Assembly: GCA_947586255.1 (NCBI GenBank)
Contig: CANPXP010000004.1
Coordinates: 1-64,000 of the forward strand
DNA from: an uncultured Lachnospiraceae bacterium
Lineage (GTDB): Bacteria; Bacillota; Clostridia; Lachnospirales; Lachnospiraceae
Length of the DNA stretch: 64,000 nucleotides
Direction: 5' to 3'
Part shown: positions 16,891 through 25,482 of the stretch, piece by piece
Position numbering within the stretch: position 1 is the first letter of the stretch
Layout of the letters: each line of letters opens with the position of its first letter
The notes under the pieces: generated by a model
Database searches by the model: none
Told to the model about the DNA's origin: nothing
The model's input: only the letters and a program-made list of their open reading frames with translations
Made by a program: the position numbers and the translations under genes

Positions 16891-17316
16891 TTACTTTTTC
16901 TTCCGTACTAAAAACACGCCAAAAAAGCACGCTACATATGCAATATTTATAATCAAATAAATAACCGTCATGGCAACATGACTTATTGCAGCATCGAACA
17001 CTGCTGCCACACAATAAATACCCGTTAAAATAAACACCAGTGGTATGTACCTCATTGCCAGGCCCGAAGCTTTCTCACGCTTTGCCTTGGAGGTAGTAAA
17101 ATACTGATACAACATACATACAACGATCGAAATAAATGTGGAAAAAGTATTACTGTTAGCGGTATTGATCACCGCAACTATAATATCTGTACTATCCCAA
17201 GCTGAAAGATCACTTAAAAATATTTTTATTATTCCCAGTGTAACATTTGCTATCCACAATACAATCGGAATTCCAATATGCCAATTTATTTCCTTTGTAC
17301 CTTCCGCATACTCCAT
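16891..17316 (-). CDS. Four-helix membrane protein of the AT-rich three-gene unit
   Basis: This 141-residue protein has four clear hydrophobic segments: IGIPIVLWIANVTLGIIKIF, FSTFISIVVCMLYQYF, YIPLVFILTGIYCVAAVFDA and VAMTVIYLIINIAYVACFFG, and a basic end (RKKK). Between helices 2 and 3 there is a basic cytoplasmic loop (TTSKAKREKASG). Family unknown. GAGG precedes the ATG. It is first in a tight unit with the 63- and 207-residue genes; the 27-nt gap implies one transcript. A membrane effector with soluble partners is one reading. Confidence 0.7.
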   Translation of the reverse strand: MEYAEGTKEINWHIGIPIVLWIANVTLGIIKIFLSDLSAWDSTDIIVAVINTANSNTFSTFISIVVCMLYQYFTTSKAKREKASGLAMRYIPLVFILTGIYCVAAVFDAAISHVAMTVIYLIINIAYVACFFGVFLVRKKK

Positions 17317-17520
17317 ATATCAAGCCTCATTATATTCTTAAAAGTAAAACTTCTTAATCTCCACACCATAAATATATCTTACAAACTGTCCAGCGCATAT
17401 GATACCGTATTTATCAGATCTTTACAGCTCTCTACCCAATATCGGCTATTTTCTCTTGTTTTTGTATTTTACCAGACTTTCTCCATAAAAACAACACTGT
17501 CATCCGCTGACGGATAAAAC

Positions 17521-17549
17521 TTTACAGCAGCGGCAAATCCTCTTATAAT
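17521..17549 (+). promoter_or_regulatory. Sigma-A promoter of the CYTH gene
   Basis: TTTACA (17521-17526), 17 bp, then perfect TATAAT (17544-17549), 31 nt before the ATG. The stretch from 17317 to 17520 upstream shows no gene. Confidence 0.75.
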
Positions 17550-17579
17550 AGGGTAAACTGTCACAGGAGCGAGCATACT

Positions 17580-18122
17580 ATGGAAATCGAACGCAAATTT
17601 ACCGTCAAAAAAATGCCGGAGAATCTGGCGCAGTATCCCTGCCACGTCATCGAGCAGGCCTATCTGAACACGGATCCCGTCGTGCGGGTGCGCAGGCAGG
17701 ACGACGACTACTATATGACCTACAAGGGAAAAGGCCTTCTGGCCAGAGAGGAATACAATCTGCCGTTAAACGAGACGGCCTATTATCATCTGCGCGAAAA
17801 AGCCGACGGAAATATTATTTCCAAGAAGCGCTATGTGATACCGATCGCAGACCCGAAATTCACGGACGGCATCAGCCTCCCCGCGGCGGCTGCGGATGCC
17901 GCCGATGGTGTCTCGCCGTATGCCGGGCAGTGTATTGACTCATCCGGTCTATGTGTGGAACTGGACGTCTTCGAGCCGCCTTTTGCGCCGCTCATCATCG
18001 CGGAAGTGGAGTTTCCCTCCGAGGAGACCGCCAACGCCTTTATTCCGCTTGACTGGTTTGATCAAGATGTGACGAACGATCCCGCCTATCACAATTCCAA
18101 CATGAGCAGACGCAGTTTCTGA
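17580..18122 (+). CDS. CYTH-domain protein (triphosphate tunnel metalloenzyme)
   Basis: This 180-residue CYTH protein begins with the defining MEIERKF (ExExK). It has alternating charged strands of the tunnel fold: DPVVRVRRQDDDYYMTYKGK, VELDVFEPPF, IIAEVEFPSEETANAF, and the C-terminal DVTNDPAYHNSNMSRR. Family members hydrolyse inorganic triphosphate, thiamine triphosphate or make cAMP; the bacterial single-domain type is most often a tripolyphosphatase, so the substrate here is open. An acidic insert of about 25 residues near 95-120 is rich in Ala and Asp. It is one of only four plus-strand genes in the window, with its own promoter; AGGAG is 10 nt before the ATG. Confidence 0.9.
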   Translation: MEIERKFTVKKMPENLAQYPCHVIEQAYLNTDPVVRVRRQDDDYYMTYKGKGLLAREEYNLPLNETAYYHLREKADGNIISKKRYVIPIADPKFTDGISLPAAAADAADGVSPYAGQCIDSSGLCVELDVFEPPFAPLIIAEVEFPSEETANAFIPLDWFDQDVTNDPAYHNSNMSRRSF

Positions 18123-18200
18123 GTTCTGCAGACGCATTTGCAGACAGCCGGCCGGCAGCAGCACCGCATCCGCTCCGCGGCGTCCCACAATTCCCATACC

Positions 18201-19259
18201 TCACCGCAAACCATCCGCCAGCCCTGCCGGACATGGCCCCGTGGATTCTCTCTCCACAAGCTCCGCCGGAAATACGATCTGCTGATGTTCCTGCCTGCCC
18301 GCGATCACGTCGAGCAGCAGCCGGATCGTCCGCTTCGCCATCTCCTCGGCGGGCTGTCTTATCGTCGTCAGCTTCGGGTTGTAATATTCTCCCAGTGCAA
18401 TCCCGTCGTAACCCGCCACAGAGATGTCCTCCGGAATGCGCAGCCCGGCCTCCAGGACCGCCCTGCAGGCGCCGATGGCCAGCAGATCCGAGGCCGCATA
18501 GATGGCCGTCGCCTTCTTCCCCGACTCCAACAGCTTCTTCGCCGTGACATACCCGTTTTCCATGGAAAAATGATCCAACTCATCCTGCACATAACAGATC
18601 AGCCCTTCGTCCACCGCAATCCCGCAGTCCGCGTGCGCCTCTCTATAGCCGCCGATACGCCGCCGGCCGATGGCTTCCTCGGGCCGCTCCGTGATAAAAG
18701 CGATCCTTCGGTGCCCTAATCCCAGAAGATACTCTGTCATCTTACAGCTTTCCAACCGGTCGTCCACCGCGATATTGGAGAATTCCGCCCTGCCGATCCA
18801 GTCGGAGATATCGATGCCGATCGTGCTGAACACGATAGGCACCTTCAGCTTGTTGATCTTCTCCTCGGAGTGTGTGAAGCGCCCGCCCAGAAAGACGATG
18901 CCCCGAAGCCGTTTCTCCTTCTCCAGCTCCAGCGCCACATCCACTTCATCCTCGTCGGCTTCCACATGCCGCAGCACCAACGCATACCTGTCGCGCTGCG
19001 TCTCCTCCTCGATGATCTGAATCATGCTGCTGAAAAAAGGGTTCGTGATACCCTTGACGAGCACGGCGATACACTTGGCGTCCGTGCGTTTCAGGTTGCG
19101 GGCGCTGTTGTTGGGGATAAAGCCTGTCTCCTCAATTACGCGCATGACCATCTCCCGCGTCGCCGGATTGATGTCCGGATGGTTGTTGATCGCCCGGGAG
19201 ACCGTGCTCACTCCCACGCCGCACTGTCTCGCTATATCCTTGATCGTTGTCTCCGCCAT
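18201..19259 (-). CDS. LacI-family transcriptional regulator of the maltodextrin-type locus
   Basis: This 352-residue regulator has an N-terminal LacI helix-turn-helix (TTIKDIARQCGVGVSTVSRA, then INNHPDINPATRE, hinge near NNSARNLKRTD). A periplasmic-binding-protein-like effector domain follows (CIAVLVKGITNPFFSSMIQI, LGLGHRRIAFI, YDGIALGEYYNP, TTIRQPAEEM). It sits last in the row after malQ and the sugar ABC genes, so it most likely controls them through the AACGTT-containing operators at 24456-24493. The effector would be a maltodextrin or glucose derivative, by analogy only. The start has GGAGAA upstream. Confidence 0.9.
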   Translation of the reverse strand: MAETTIKDIARQCGVGVSTVSRAINNHPDINPATREMVMRVIEETGFIPNNSARNLKRTDAKCIAVLVKGITNPFFSSMIQIIEEETQRDRYALVLRHVEADEDEVDVALELEKEKRLRGIVFLGGRFTHSEEKINKLKVPIVFSTIGIDISDWIGRAEFSNIAVDDRLESCKMTEYLLGLGHRRIAFITERPEEAIGRRRIGGYREAHADCGIAVDEGLICYVQDELDHFSMENGYVTAKKLLESGKKATAIYAASDLLAIGACRAVLEAGLRIPEDISVAGYDGIALGEYYNPKLTTIRQPAEEMAKRTIRLLLDVIAGRQEHQQIVFPAELVERESTGPCPAGLADGLR

Positions 19260-19281
19260 GGCCTGTTCTCCACATATACAT

Positions 19282-19321
19282 ACGCTGGCAGCTTCCCATT
19301 CATGAGGCTGCCAGCGTTTTT
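19282..19321 (+). terminator. Strong hairpin with a plus-strand T run between malQ and the LacI gene
   Basis: An 11-bp perfect inverted repeat (19282-19292 with 19307-19317) is followed on the plus strand by TTTTT. Both flanking genes are on the minus strand, so the T run faces antisense transcription. On the minus strand it is a hairpin without a T tract, which could lower expression of the regulator gene relative to malQ. Confidence 0.5.
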
Positions 19322-19455
19322 GTCTGTTTCTCCTGTTTTATCTCCGCATTCCGCTATCGCGCGCTCCGCGCTGTCCATGCCGCTGCGGTCCGCCGTGCCG
19401 CCTGCCAGACGCGTCACCGCCGCCGCTCTTCCTGACAAGCTCCCTGCCGGACGCG

Positions 19456-20937
19456 TCACTGCCGCAGTCTGCCGTACAGTTTCGTCATCTCACAGATGCG
19501 CTCCGCCAGTTCGTCCGTGAACGCGCCCTCGCGCATCCTCCACTTCCAGTTAATTCCCAGCGTGGACGGAATGTTGATCCGCGCCTCCGAACCCAGTCCC
19601 AGATAGTCCTGCATAGGAATGACACAAGTGTCAGACACGCTCGCCATGGCCGCCCGGATAAAGGCCCACTGCACATCTTTATTGCCGCGGATATTCAGGT
19701 AGCGCCTCGCGAATTTCTTGTCCTTGCGGTTCAATTGACCAAACCAGCCAAGCGTCGTGTCATTGTCATGGGTTCCCGTGTAAACGATGCTGTTCGCCGC
19801 ATAGTTGTGCGGCAGATAATCGTTCTCCTCCCGGGAGTCGAACGCAAACTGCAGGATCTTCATGCCCGGATAGCCGGTTTTCTTCACCAAATTTATGACC
19901 GATTTGGTCAAAAATCCGAGATCCTCCGCAATCACGGCCTTTTTGCCGAGATTCGTCTTGATTGCCTGAAAGATATCGTAGCCCGGCCCTTTCTCCCAGT
20001 GCCCAAACTCCGCCGTCTCGTCCCCGTAGGGAATGGAATAATACTCGTCGAAGCCCCGGAAGTGGTCGATGCGCACCACGTCGTAGAGCTTGTAGCAGTA
20101 CGCCATCCGCCGCAGCCACCAGGCATAGCCCGTCTTCTTGTGATAGTCCCAGCGGTACAGCGGATTGCCCCACAGCTGCCCCGTCGCGGAGAAGGAATCC
20201 GGCGGGCAGCCCGCCACAGCCACCGGCGTCAGCGTCTCGTCCAGCTGGAACAGCTCCGGGTTCGCCCAGGTGTCCGCGCTGTCGAACGCCACATAGATCG
20301 GAATGTCCCCGATGATCTCGATGCCCTTGCCGTTCGCGTACGCCTTCAGCGCAAACCACTGCTTCGCGAACAGATACTGCTGGAACCTGTAAAAGTCCAC
20401 TTCCTCCGCGTACTTCTCGCGGTAGCGTTTCAGCGCCGCGGGCCTGCGGAGTTTGATGTCCTCATCCCACTCGCTCCAGCTTACGCCGTCAAAGGAGTTC
20501 TTCACCGCCATATAGAGCGCGTAGTCGTCCAGCCAGCCGCTGTTCTCGCGCACGAAGGCCTGATAATCCGCATCCTTCGCGATACCGCTGTTGTCAAACG
20601 CTTTCTTCAGCACCTTGAATCTGGAGAGATAGATTTTCTCGTAGTCTATGTACTCCTCGTCGTCCCCGAAATCGCAGCTGTCGCAGTCGGCCTTCGTCAG
20701 CCAGCCCGCCTCGACCAGCGCCTCCAGGTCGATGTAATAGGGATTTCCCGCAAAGGTGGAGAAGGACTGGTAGGGAGAATCTCCGTATCCGGTAGGTCCA
20801 AGCGGCAATATCTGCCAGTAGGACTGTCCCGCTTTCTCCAAAGAATCGATAAACGCATACGCCTGCCCGGAAAAAGTTCCGATCCCATACCGGGAAGGAA
20901 TACTCGACACAGGCATCAAAATTCCGCTCTTTCTCAT
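19456..20937 (-). CDS. malQ: 4-alpha-glucanotransferase (amylomaltase)
   Basis: This 493-residue GH77 enzyme transfers glucan units between maltodextrins, releasing glucose. The start is the typical KSGILMPVSSIPSRYGIG, followed by WQILPLGPTGYGDSPYQSFS. The nucleophile Asp lies in VVRIDHFRGFDEYY, the acid/base Glu in VIAEDLGFLT, and the third Asp in VYTGTHDND. Length is normal for the bacterial enzyme. It works in the cytosol on sugars brought in by the ABC transporter encoded just upstream; the gap to the permease gene is 158 nt. The low-GC-free codon use fits the host. Confidence 0.97.
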   Translation of the reverse strand: MRKSGILMPVSSIPSRYGIGTFSGQAYAFIDSLEKAGQSYWQILPLGPTGYGDSPYQSFSTFAGNPYYIDLEALVEAGWLTKADCDSCDFGDDEEYIDYEKIYLSRFKVLKKAFDNSGIAKDADYQAFVRENSGWLDDYALYMAVKNSFDGVSWSEWDEDIKLRRPAALKRYREKYAEEVDFYRFQQYLFAKQWFALKAYANGKGIEIIGDIPIYVAFDSADTWANPELFQLDETLTPVAVAGCPPDSFSATGQLWGNPLYRWDYHKKTGYAWWLRRMAYCYKLYDVVRIDHFRGFDEYYSIPYGDETAEFGHWEKGPGYDIFQAIKTNLGKKAVIAEDLGFLTKSVINLVKKTGYPGMKILQFAFDSREENDYLPHNYAANSIVYTGTHDNDTTLGWFGQLNRKDKKFARRYLNIRGNKDVQWAFIRAAMASVSDTCVIPMQDYLGLGSEARINIPSTLGINWKWRMREGAFTDELAERICEMTKLYGRLRQ

Positions 20938-21095
20938 ACTCTCCTGATCCTTTCACGCAAAATTCATCCGTTCACATTCACCTGTTTTCCGCCGCACAAA
21001 GATGTGCTACCATTGTACTCTCTTTTTTTATGCAAGGCAAGCCCCAAAACACCCCGCGAAGCGAGAGCCGGCGGCGGATGGCGCGCCGCGCATGA

Positions 21096-22001
21096 TCAGC
21101 CTTTTACGGCTCCTGCCAGCACGCCCTCAATAATATACTTCTGGCACACGATGTAGAAGATCACGATCGGCAGGATCGCCAGCACGAGCACGGCCATCAT
21201 AGCGCCCCAGTCGATCTGTCCGTGGCTCTGTTTCAGGTACTGTACCGCAATCGGGATAGTCTTGTACCTGTTGATATTCAACACCAGGCTCGGCAGGAGA
21301 TAGTCGTTCCACACCCACATTGCCTGTAGGATCGCCACCGTGACGACCGTCGGCTTCAGGATCGGCAGGATGATCCGGAAGAAAGTCTGTATCGGATTGC
21401 AGCCGTCGATCATCGCAGCCTCCTCAATTTCGATCGAAATGCCCTTGACAAAGCCCGTAAACATGAACACCGACAGGCCCGCGCCGAATCCCAGATAGAC
21501 GACGATGATGCCTACGGGGTTGGACAGATGGAGCATGTTGGCGAATTTGGACAGCGTAAACATCACCATCTGGAACGGCACGATCATGGAAAACAGGCAC
21601 ATAAGGTACATGAATTTGGAAAACTTCGAGTGCACCCGCACAATGTACCATGCGCACATGGAGCAGCACAGAACGATGGCCGCCACGGAAAATACCGTGA
21701 TGAACAGCGAGTTGCCAAAACAGGTAAAGAAATTCGTCGCTTTCAGCCCGTTCTTATAATTCAGTATGCCGCAGAATATCTGCCGCGCGCCGTCCATAAA
21801 CTTATCCCAGCCGTCCGCCAGAGAGTTCGTGCTGAACCCAAACGGATAGCGGAAAATATATGCCTTGCGCTTAAAAGAGTTCAAAAGCACCACCAGCATC
21901 GGTGAGATCCACAGAATACTGATAACCGCAAAGATCAGAGAGAGGATCCCGCCGTGTCTGGCCCTCCTCACCGCGCTGACCTGTTCGTTTTCCTTAGCCA
22001 T
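21096..22001 (-). CDS. Sugar ABC transporter permease, MalG/UgpE type
   Basis: This 301-residue protein has six membrane segments, starting at ILSLIFAVISILWISPMLVV. The MalG-type EAA loop lies at EIEEAAMIDGCNPIQTFFRI with ILPILKPTVVTV after it. The C-terminus VLAGAVKG is typical of the family (usually ending in G-x-VKG), so the gene is full length. It pairs with the MalF-type permease to form the channel. Its ATG overlaps the stop of that gene (TGATG) and uses the GGAGG inside the end of that gene. No dedicated ATPase is encoded here; a shared MsmX-like ATPase elsewhere is expected. Confidence 0.93.
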   Translation of the reverse strand: MAKENEQVSAVRRARHGGILSLIFAVISILWISPMLVVLLNSFKRKAYIFRYPFGFSTNSLADGWDKFMDGARQIFCGILNYKNGLKATNFFTCFGNSLFITVFSVAAIVLCCSMCAWYIVRVHSKFSKFMYLMCLFSMIVPFQMVMFTLSKFANMLHLSNPVGIIVVYLGFGAGLSVFMFTGFVKGISIEIEEAAMIDGCNPIQTFFRIILPILKPTVVTVAILQAMWVWNDYLLPSLVLNINRYKTIPIAVQYLKQSHGQIDWGAMMAVLVLAILPIVIFYIVCQKYIIEGVLAGAVKG

Positions 22002-22858
22002 CAATCCTTCACCTCCCTGCTCGTCGTCAGCTTATTCTGTGCCACGGCGATAACCGCCACCAGAATAAAGAAGATCACCGCTTTTGCCTGTCCAACGCCC
22101 TGCCATCCGGTGGTGCCGTACATCGTGTCGTAGATATTCAGCGCCAGCAGCTGCGACATCTTGCCCGGATTGCCTCCAGTGAGCGCCAGGTTCTGGTCAA
22201 ACAGCTTGAAACCGTTCGTCAGCGTCAGGAAAGAGCAGATCGTAATCGTCGGCATCAGCATCGGCAATGTCACATTACGCAGCATCTGCCACGCATTCGC
22301 CCCGTCGATCCTGGCCGCTTCGATCAGTTCTCCCGGAATATTCTGGATGCCCGCCACATAGATGATCATCATATAACCAATCTGCTGCCAGCACACCACA
22401 ATGATCAGGCCCCAAAACGCGGTCCACTGCGAAGATACGATCGTCTTGGAATAATTCTGCAGCACCGCATTGAAGATCATCAGCCAGATATAGCTGAGCA
22501 CAATGCCGCCGATCAGATTCGGCAGGAAGAAGGCCGTCCGGAACAAATTCGTCCCGCGGATCCCCTTGGTAAGCGCCATACCGATCCCGAAAGCCACCAG
22601 ATTGATGACGATGACAGACACCGCCGTGAACAGCGCCGTGTACCAGATCGCGTGTAAGAACGAGGTGTCCAGCTTACCGTTCACAATAAAGATCCTCGTA
22701 TAATTCTCCAACCCGACCCATGACCAGTCCACGACTGTCGTGAACTTGCAGAAAGATAAAAAGATCCCGTAGAGGAACGGAACGATAAAACCGATCGTAA
22801 ACGCGATCAGGGTCGGCAATACAAACAGGGGAAAACACCGTTTAATTGATTTTTCCAT
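22001..22858 (-). CDS. Sugar ABC transporter permease, MalF/UgpA type
   Basis: This 285-residue protein has six membrane segments: LFVLPTLIAFTIGFIVPFLY at the start, AIWYTALFTAVSVIVINLVA, FFLPNLIGGIVLSYIWLMIF and others. The EAA loop is IPGELIEAARIDGANAWQML, with VTLPMLMPTITI. It is shorter than E. coli MalF because it lacks the large periplasmic loop, as is usual in Firmicutes. It forms a heterodimer with the next gene product and receives substrate from the lipoprotein encoded upstream. Confidence 0.93.
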   Translation of the reverse strand: MEKSIKRCFPLFVLPTLIAFTIGFIVPFLYGIFLSFCKFTTVVDWSWVGLENYTRIFIVNGKLDTSFLHAIWYTALFTAVSVIVINLVAFGIGMALTKGIRGTNLFRTAFFLPNLIGGIVLSYIWLMIFNAVLQNYSKTIVSSQWTAFWGLIIVVCWQQIGYMMIIYVAGIQNIPGELIEAARIDGANAWQMLRNVTLPMLMPTITICSFLTLTNGFKLFDQNLALTGGNPGKMSQLLALNIYDTMYGTTGWQGVGQAKAVIFFILVAVIAVAQNKLTTSREVKD

Positions 22859-22952
22859 AATGCGCCGCCTTTCTCTTTTTTAAAATAGGGGCAAGCAAAA
22901 TCCACTCGCCCCTATATCACTCACTGTCTGTACTACTATATGTAACTGTCCC

Positions 22953-24398
22953 TTACTGGTTGTTGGTCATTCCCCAGTAGTACGCCCACTGGTCTACGAA
23001 CGCCGTCTTCACATCATCCCATGAGCCGCCTCTCTCGGTATACTCTGTCAGGGGCGCTACGAAATCCGCTCTCCAGTCGTCAACCGCGGGAGTCGCGTTG
23101 AAGCTCCATGCGACCGAAGTCTTGCCCGCCGCCGCGTACTCATTCGCCTTAGCCGCGAACGCGTTGTTGGATGTATACTCGTCCGTGAAGGTGTCAAACG
23201 GAACCGTAAGGCCCATCTGGTTCGTGATGGCGTCGCGTCCCTCGTCGGAAGTGATCACCCAGTCAAGAAATGCCAGCGTCGCGTCGATATCCTCCTGTGA
23301 TGCCTGCGCGTTGACCGCCCAGTGATTCTCCGTACCTACCGCAAGACCCTCGTTCGCGTCGTCAACACCGAAATAGATCGGCATCATGGAGAGATCGTCC
23401 GTCGTCACCGTGTAACCGTTCTCGTTGTCGGGCGCGAATGCCGCGTACTCCCAGTCGCCGTTCTGATAGAACACCGCCTCTCCAAGGCCAAGTTCCTGCT
23501 CGGCATTGTATGCGCCGGAGTCAAGCGTCGCTTTGTCTGCTGAAGAAGTGTTGATATACATATCCCAAACGTTCTTGAAGTTGTCAAGATACTTGCCTGT
23601 CACCGTCTCCTGTCCGGCCGTCAGATCGCAGCCTGCGTCCTTGAACTCATAGTAGAGCGCCAGACCCGCAAGGTGGCCGGAAAATCTCCAGCTGGAACCG
23701 CTGTCCAGACCTGAGGATGCGAAAGCGCCCGTCAGGTTCGTTCCCAGAGCGTCATTGATCTCGTCCACGCGGCTGTTGATGTCGGTTGCCACAGCGTTCA
23801 GCGTCTCGAAATCGTCGATCTCGTCGATGGAGGAAACAACCGCGCCGTCCATCCCGCAGTAGCCTTCCAGGATCGTCTTGTTGTAGATAATGCCGTAGCA
23901 CTCATAGCAGTTCGCAACCGCCGCTATCTTGCCGTCATACTCCAGCGCCAGAGACTTATCCGTCAGATGGCTGTACAGGGAACTGTCCTTTAAGTCATAA
24001 ATATAATTCGCATACTCTGCGCAGTCGGACGCATTGCCGATATTGAAGATCGTGGGTGCCTCGGATTTCGCCAGTTCAGACTGCAGCGTCGTCTTGTACT
24101 GTCCGTCAGCCGCCGTCACCACCATGACCTCCGTGCCGGTCTGGCTCGTGTAAGCCGCCGCCAGATCCTGCCACGCGCCATCCGTCTCAGGTTTGAAATT
24201 CAGCAGATATACGGAACCGTCGCCGGAGGCTGCCGTCGTCCCGGCATTATCCTCCCCGGTCGTGTCCGCCGTCGTATTCGTTGTCGTATCCGCCGCCGCA
24301 TCCCCCGCGGGAGCCGTCTCGCCGCCGCTGCCGCAGCCTGCCAACAGAGTGGACATCATCGCCGCGCAAAGCAAAACGCTTACCAGTTTCTTTTTCAT
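22953..24398 (-). CDS. Extracellular sugar-binding lipoprotein (family 1)
   Basis: This 481-residue protein has a lipoprotein signal (MKKKLVSVLLCAAMMSTLLA) with lipobox LLAGC, then an Ala/Thr/Asp-rich linker to about residue 45. The body is a type-I extracellular binding protein: VYLLNFKPETDGAWQDLAAA, AYTSQTGTEVMVVTAADGQY, GEAVFYQNGDWEYAAF, WAVNAQASQEDIDATLAFLD. It captures a sugar, probably a maltooligosaccharide given malQ downstream, and passes it to the two permeases. It heads the operon behind the promoter at 24508-24536 and the operator array at 24456-24493. Confidence 0.92.
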   Translation of the reverse strand: MKKKLVSVLLCAAMMSTLLAGCGSGGETAPAGDAAADTTTNTTADTTGEDNAGTTAASGDGSVYLLNFKPETDGAWQDLAAAYTSQTGTEVMVVTAADGQYKTTLQSELAKSEAPTIFNIGNASDCAEYANYIYDLKDSSLYSHLTDKSLALEYDGKIAAVANCYECYGIIYNKTILEGYCGMDGAVVSSIDEIDDFETLNAVATDINSRVDEINDALGTNLTGAFASSGLDSGSSWRFSGHLAGLALYYEFKDAGCDLTAGQETVTGKYLDNFKNVWDMYINTSSADKATLDSGAYNAEQELGLGEAVFYQNGDWEYAAFAPDNENGYTVTTDDLSMMPIYFGVDDANEGLAVGTENHWAVNAQASQEDIDATLAFLDWVITSDEGRDAITNQMGLTVPFDTFTDEYTSNNAFAAKANEYAAAGKTSVAWSFNATPAVDDWRADFVAPLTEYTERGGSWDDVKTAFVDQWAYYWGMTNNQ

Positions 24399-24455
24399 GT
24401 TCTCTTCCCTCTTCCTTTCATAACATCGTTGATATGCTCTTGTCTTGTCGCTGTT

Positions 24456-24493
24456 CCGGCAACGTTTTCGGTATCGTTATCGGTAACGTTTCC
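24456..24493 (-). promoter_or_regulatory. Triple operator array upstream of the sugar ABC operon
   Basis: Three related cores lie exactly 12 bp apart (CG centres at 24463/64, 24475/76 and 24487/88): AACGTT, ATCGTT, AACGTT. The first is the best palindrome (CCGnnAACGTTnnCGG, 24456-24471) and the third is GGTAACGTTTCC (24482-24493). AACGTT-centred palindromes are typical of LacI-family sites, and the third also partly fits a catabolite-response element. The array lies just downstream of the -10, at about +8 to +45, a position suited to repression by the LacI-type regulator encoded in the same row. Confidence 0.6.
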
Positions 24494-24507
24494 AAGACCT
24501 TGTAATG

Positions 24508-24536
24508 AGTATACATCCATTTCGCAGATTTGACAA
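24508..24536 (-). promoter_or_regulatory. Sigma-A promoter of the sugar ABC operon
   Basis: On the minus strand -35 TTGTCA (24531-24536), 17-bp spacer, -10 TATACT (24508-24513). The binding-protein ATG is about 100 nt downstream. Confidence 0.8.
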
Positions 24537-24687
24537 GAGAGCCGCCGCAACTTTGCCGTTTTTACCAGAAAGGGCTGTGATGTTTTGTGTAAAACATACA
24601 AAAGTTGGCAGCCGCTGCACATCGAAAGCATCATACCGATATTGCGGCTATCCGGTCAGCCTACTGCCTTTTGCATAATAAGAAATA

Positions 24688-25092
24688 TCATGTGTAAAAG
24701 CCACTTTCTTCAACACCTACATTCTTAAGAAACTGTGTAACTGTCATACATTTCGGATGTTCCATTTCTAAACTTAAAAAGTCTTTATCCCCTGTCAAAA
24801 TAATATCTACATCATACACAATTGCCGCATTTAAGATCGGTTGGTCTTTTGCGTCGCGTATCAGTTTTTCCGCATGGTCTACTGCCGGAATCAGTTCATA
24901 GGACATTTCTGCAAGCAGCACTTCCGCATCTGGCAAAAACTTCGGCGCTTTTCGTTTCAAAATGTTGCGAAACTCCATAATATTGCGGTCGCATAAAACA
25001 ATTTCATGATTATCTGCAACATACAACAATGCCTGCGCCGGCTTGGAATGAGGAAAAACCAATGCAGAGAACAGAATATTTGTGTCAATCAA
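24688..25092 (-). pseudogene. PIN-domain toxin with a damaged start (type II toxin-antitoxin)
   Basis: The reading frame encodes a PIN ribonuclease of the COG1569 type: IDTNILFSALV with the first catalytic Asp, a CDRNIMEFRNIL segment, the acidic cluster around DAKDQPILNAA, and IILTGDKDFLSL with the last Asp pair. The family normally begins MRILIDTN. Here an ATG with a good GAGAGG site lies at 25106 but is out of frame, because CGTAT is present twice in tandem (25094-25103). Removing one copy restores an exact MRILIDTNIL start. As it stands only a TTG (25090-25092) far from the ribosome site could start the toxin, losing two residues. It follows the AbrB-type antitoxin gene, whose stop is at 25108. 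The rest of the frame is intact. Confidence 0.75.
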
Positions 25093-25107
25093 TATACGAT
25101 ACGCATG

Positions 25108-25365
25108 CTACTTTTCCTCTCCATAGCGCACTTCGTCCACGAGCATCTGCATATCATCCTCACTGGTAACGCCCATTGTTTCGGCAGCACCGGTAAAAGC
25201 CGACTGCGCTTTGCGGATTGCTTCGGAAGAGGCATTGCTTACAACAATTTCTCCGTCTTGCTTCTGAAAGAACAACATCTTATCTCCGGACTTTAAGCCA
25301 AGCAGCCGCCGGATTTCTATCGGCACCGTAATCTGACCATTTGCAGAGATTTTCGCTAAATTCAT
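25108..25365 (-). CDS. AbrB/MazE-like antitoxin
   Basis: This 85-residue protein begins with a swapped-hairpin AbrB/SpoVT DNA-binding domain: MNLAKISANGQITVPIEIRR, then LLGLKSGDKMLFFQ. The C-terminal ~40 residues (IRKAQSAFTGAAETMG, DEVRYGEEK) would bind and neutralise the PIN toxin encoded 15 nt downstream. Such pairs repress their own promoter. The start is the ATG at 25365 with AAAGG 9 nt away; an ATG 9 nt earlier overlaps that site. The locus is AT-richer than the flanks. Confidence 0.85.
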   Translation of the reverse strand: MNLAKISANGQITVPIEIRRLLGLKSGDKMLFFQKQDGEIVVSNASSEAIRKAQSAFTGAAETMGVTSEDDMQMLVDEVRYGEEK

Positions 25366-25482
25366 AAAGATCATCCTTTCTATTCTTGAAATCTAAAGAA
25401 AACTTGAGATCATTTATAGTGTATCCCATTCGGAAACAAAAGTAAACTTATTTCCAATCGCCATTTGTTATCTTAAATGGAC

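Noticed and set aside
19735..21156. A 473-codon plus-strand frame opposite malQ
   Set aside because: malQ has all catalytic motifs on the other strand; the frame has no recognisable domain.
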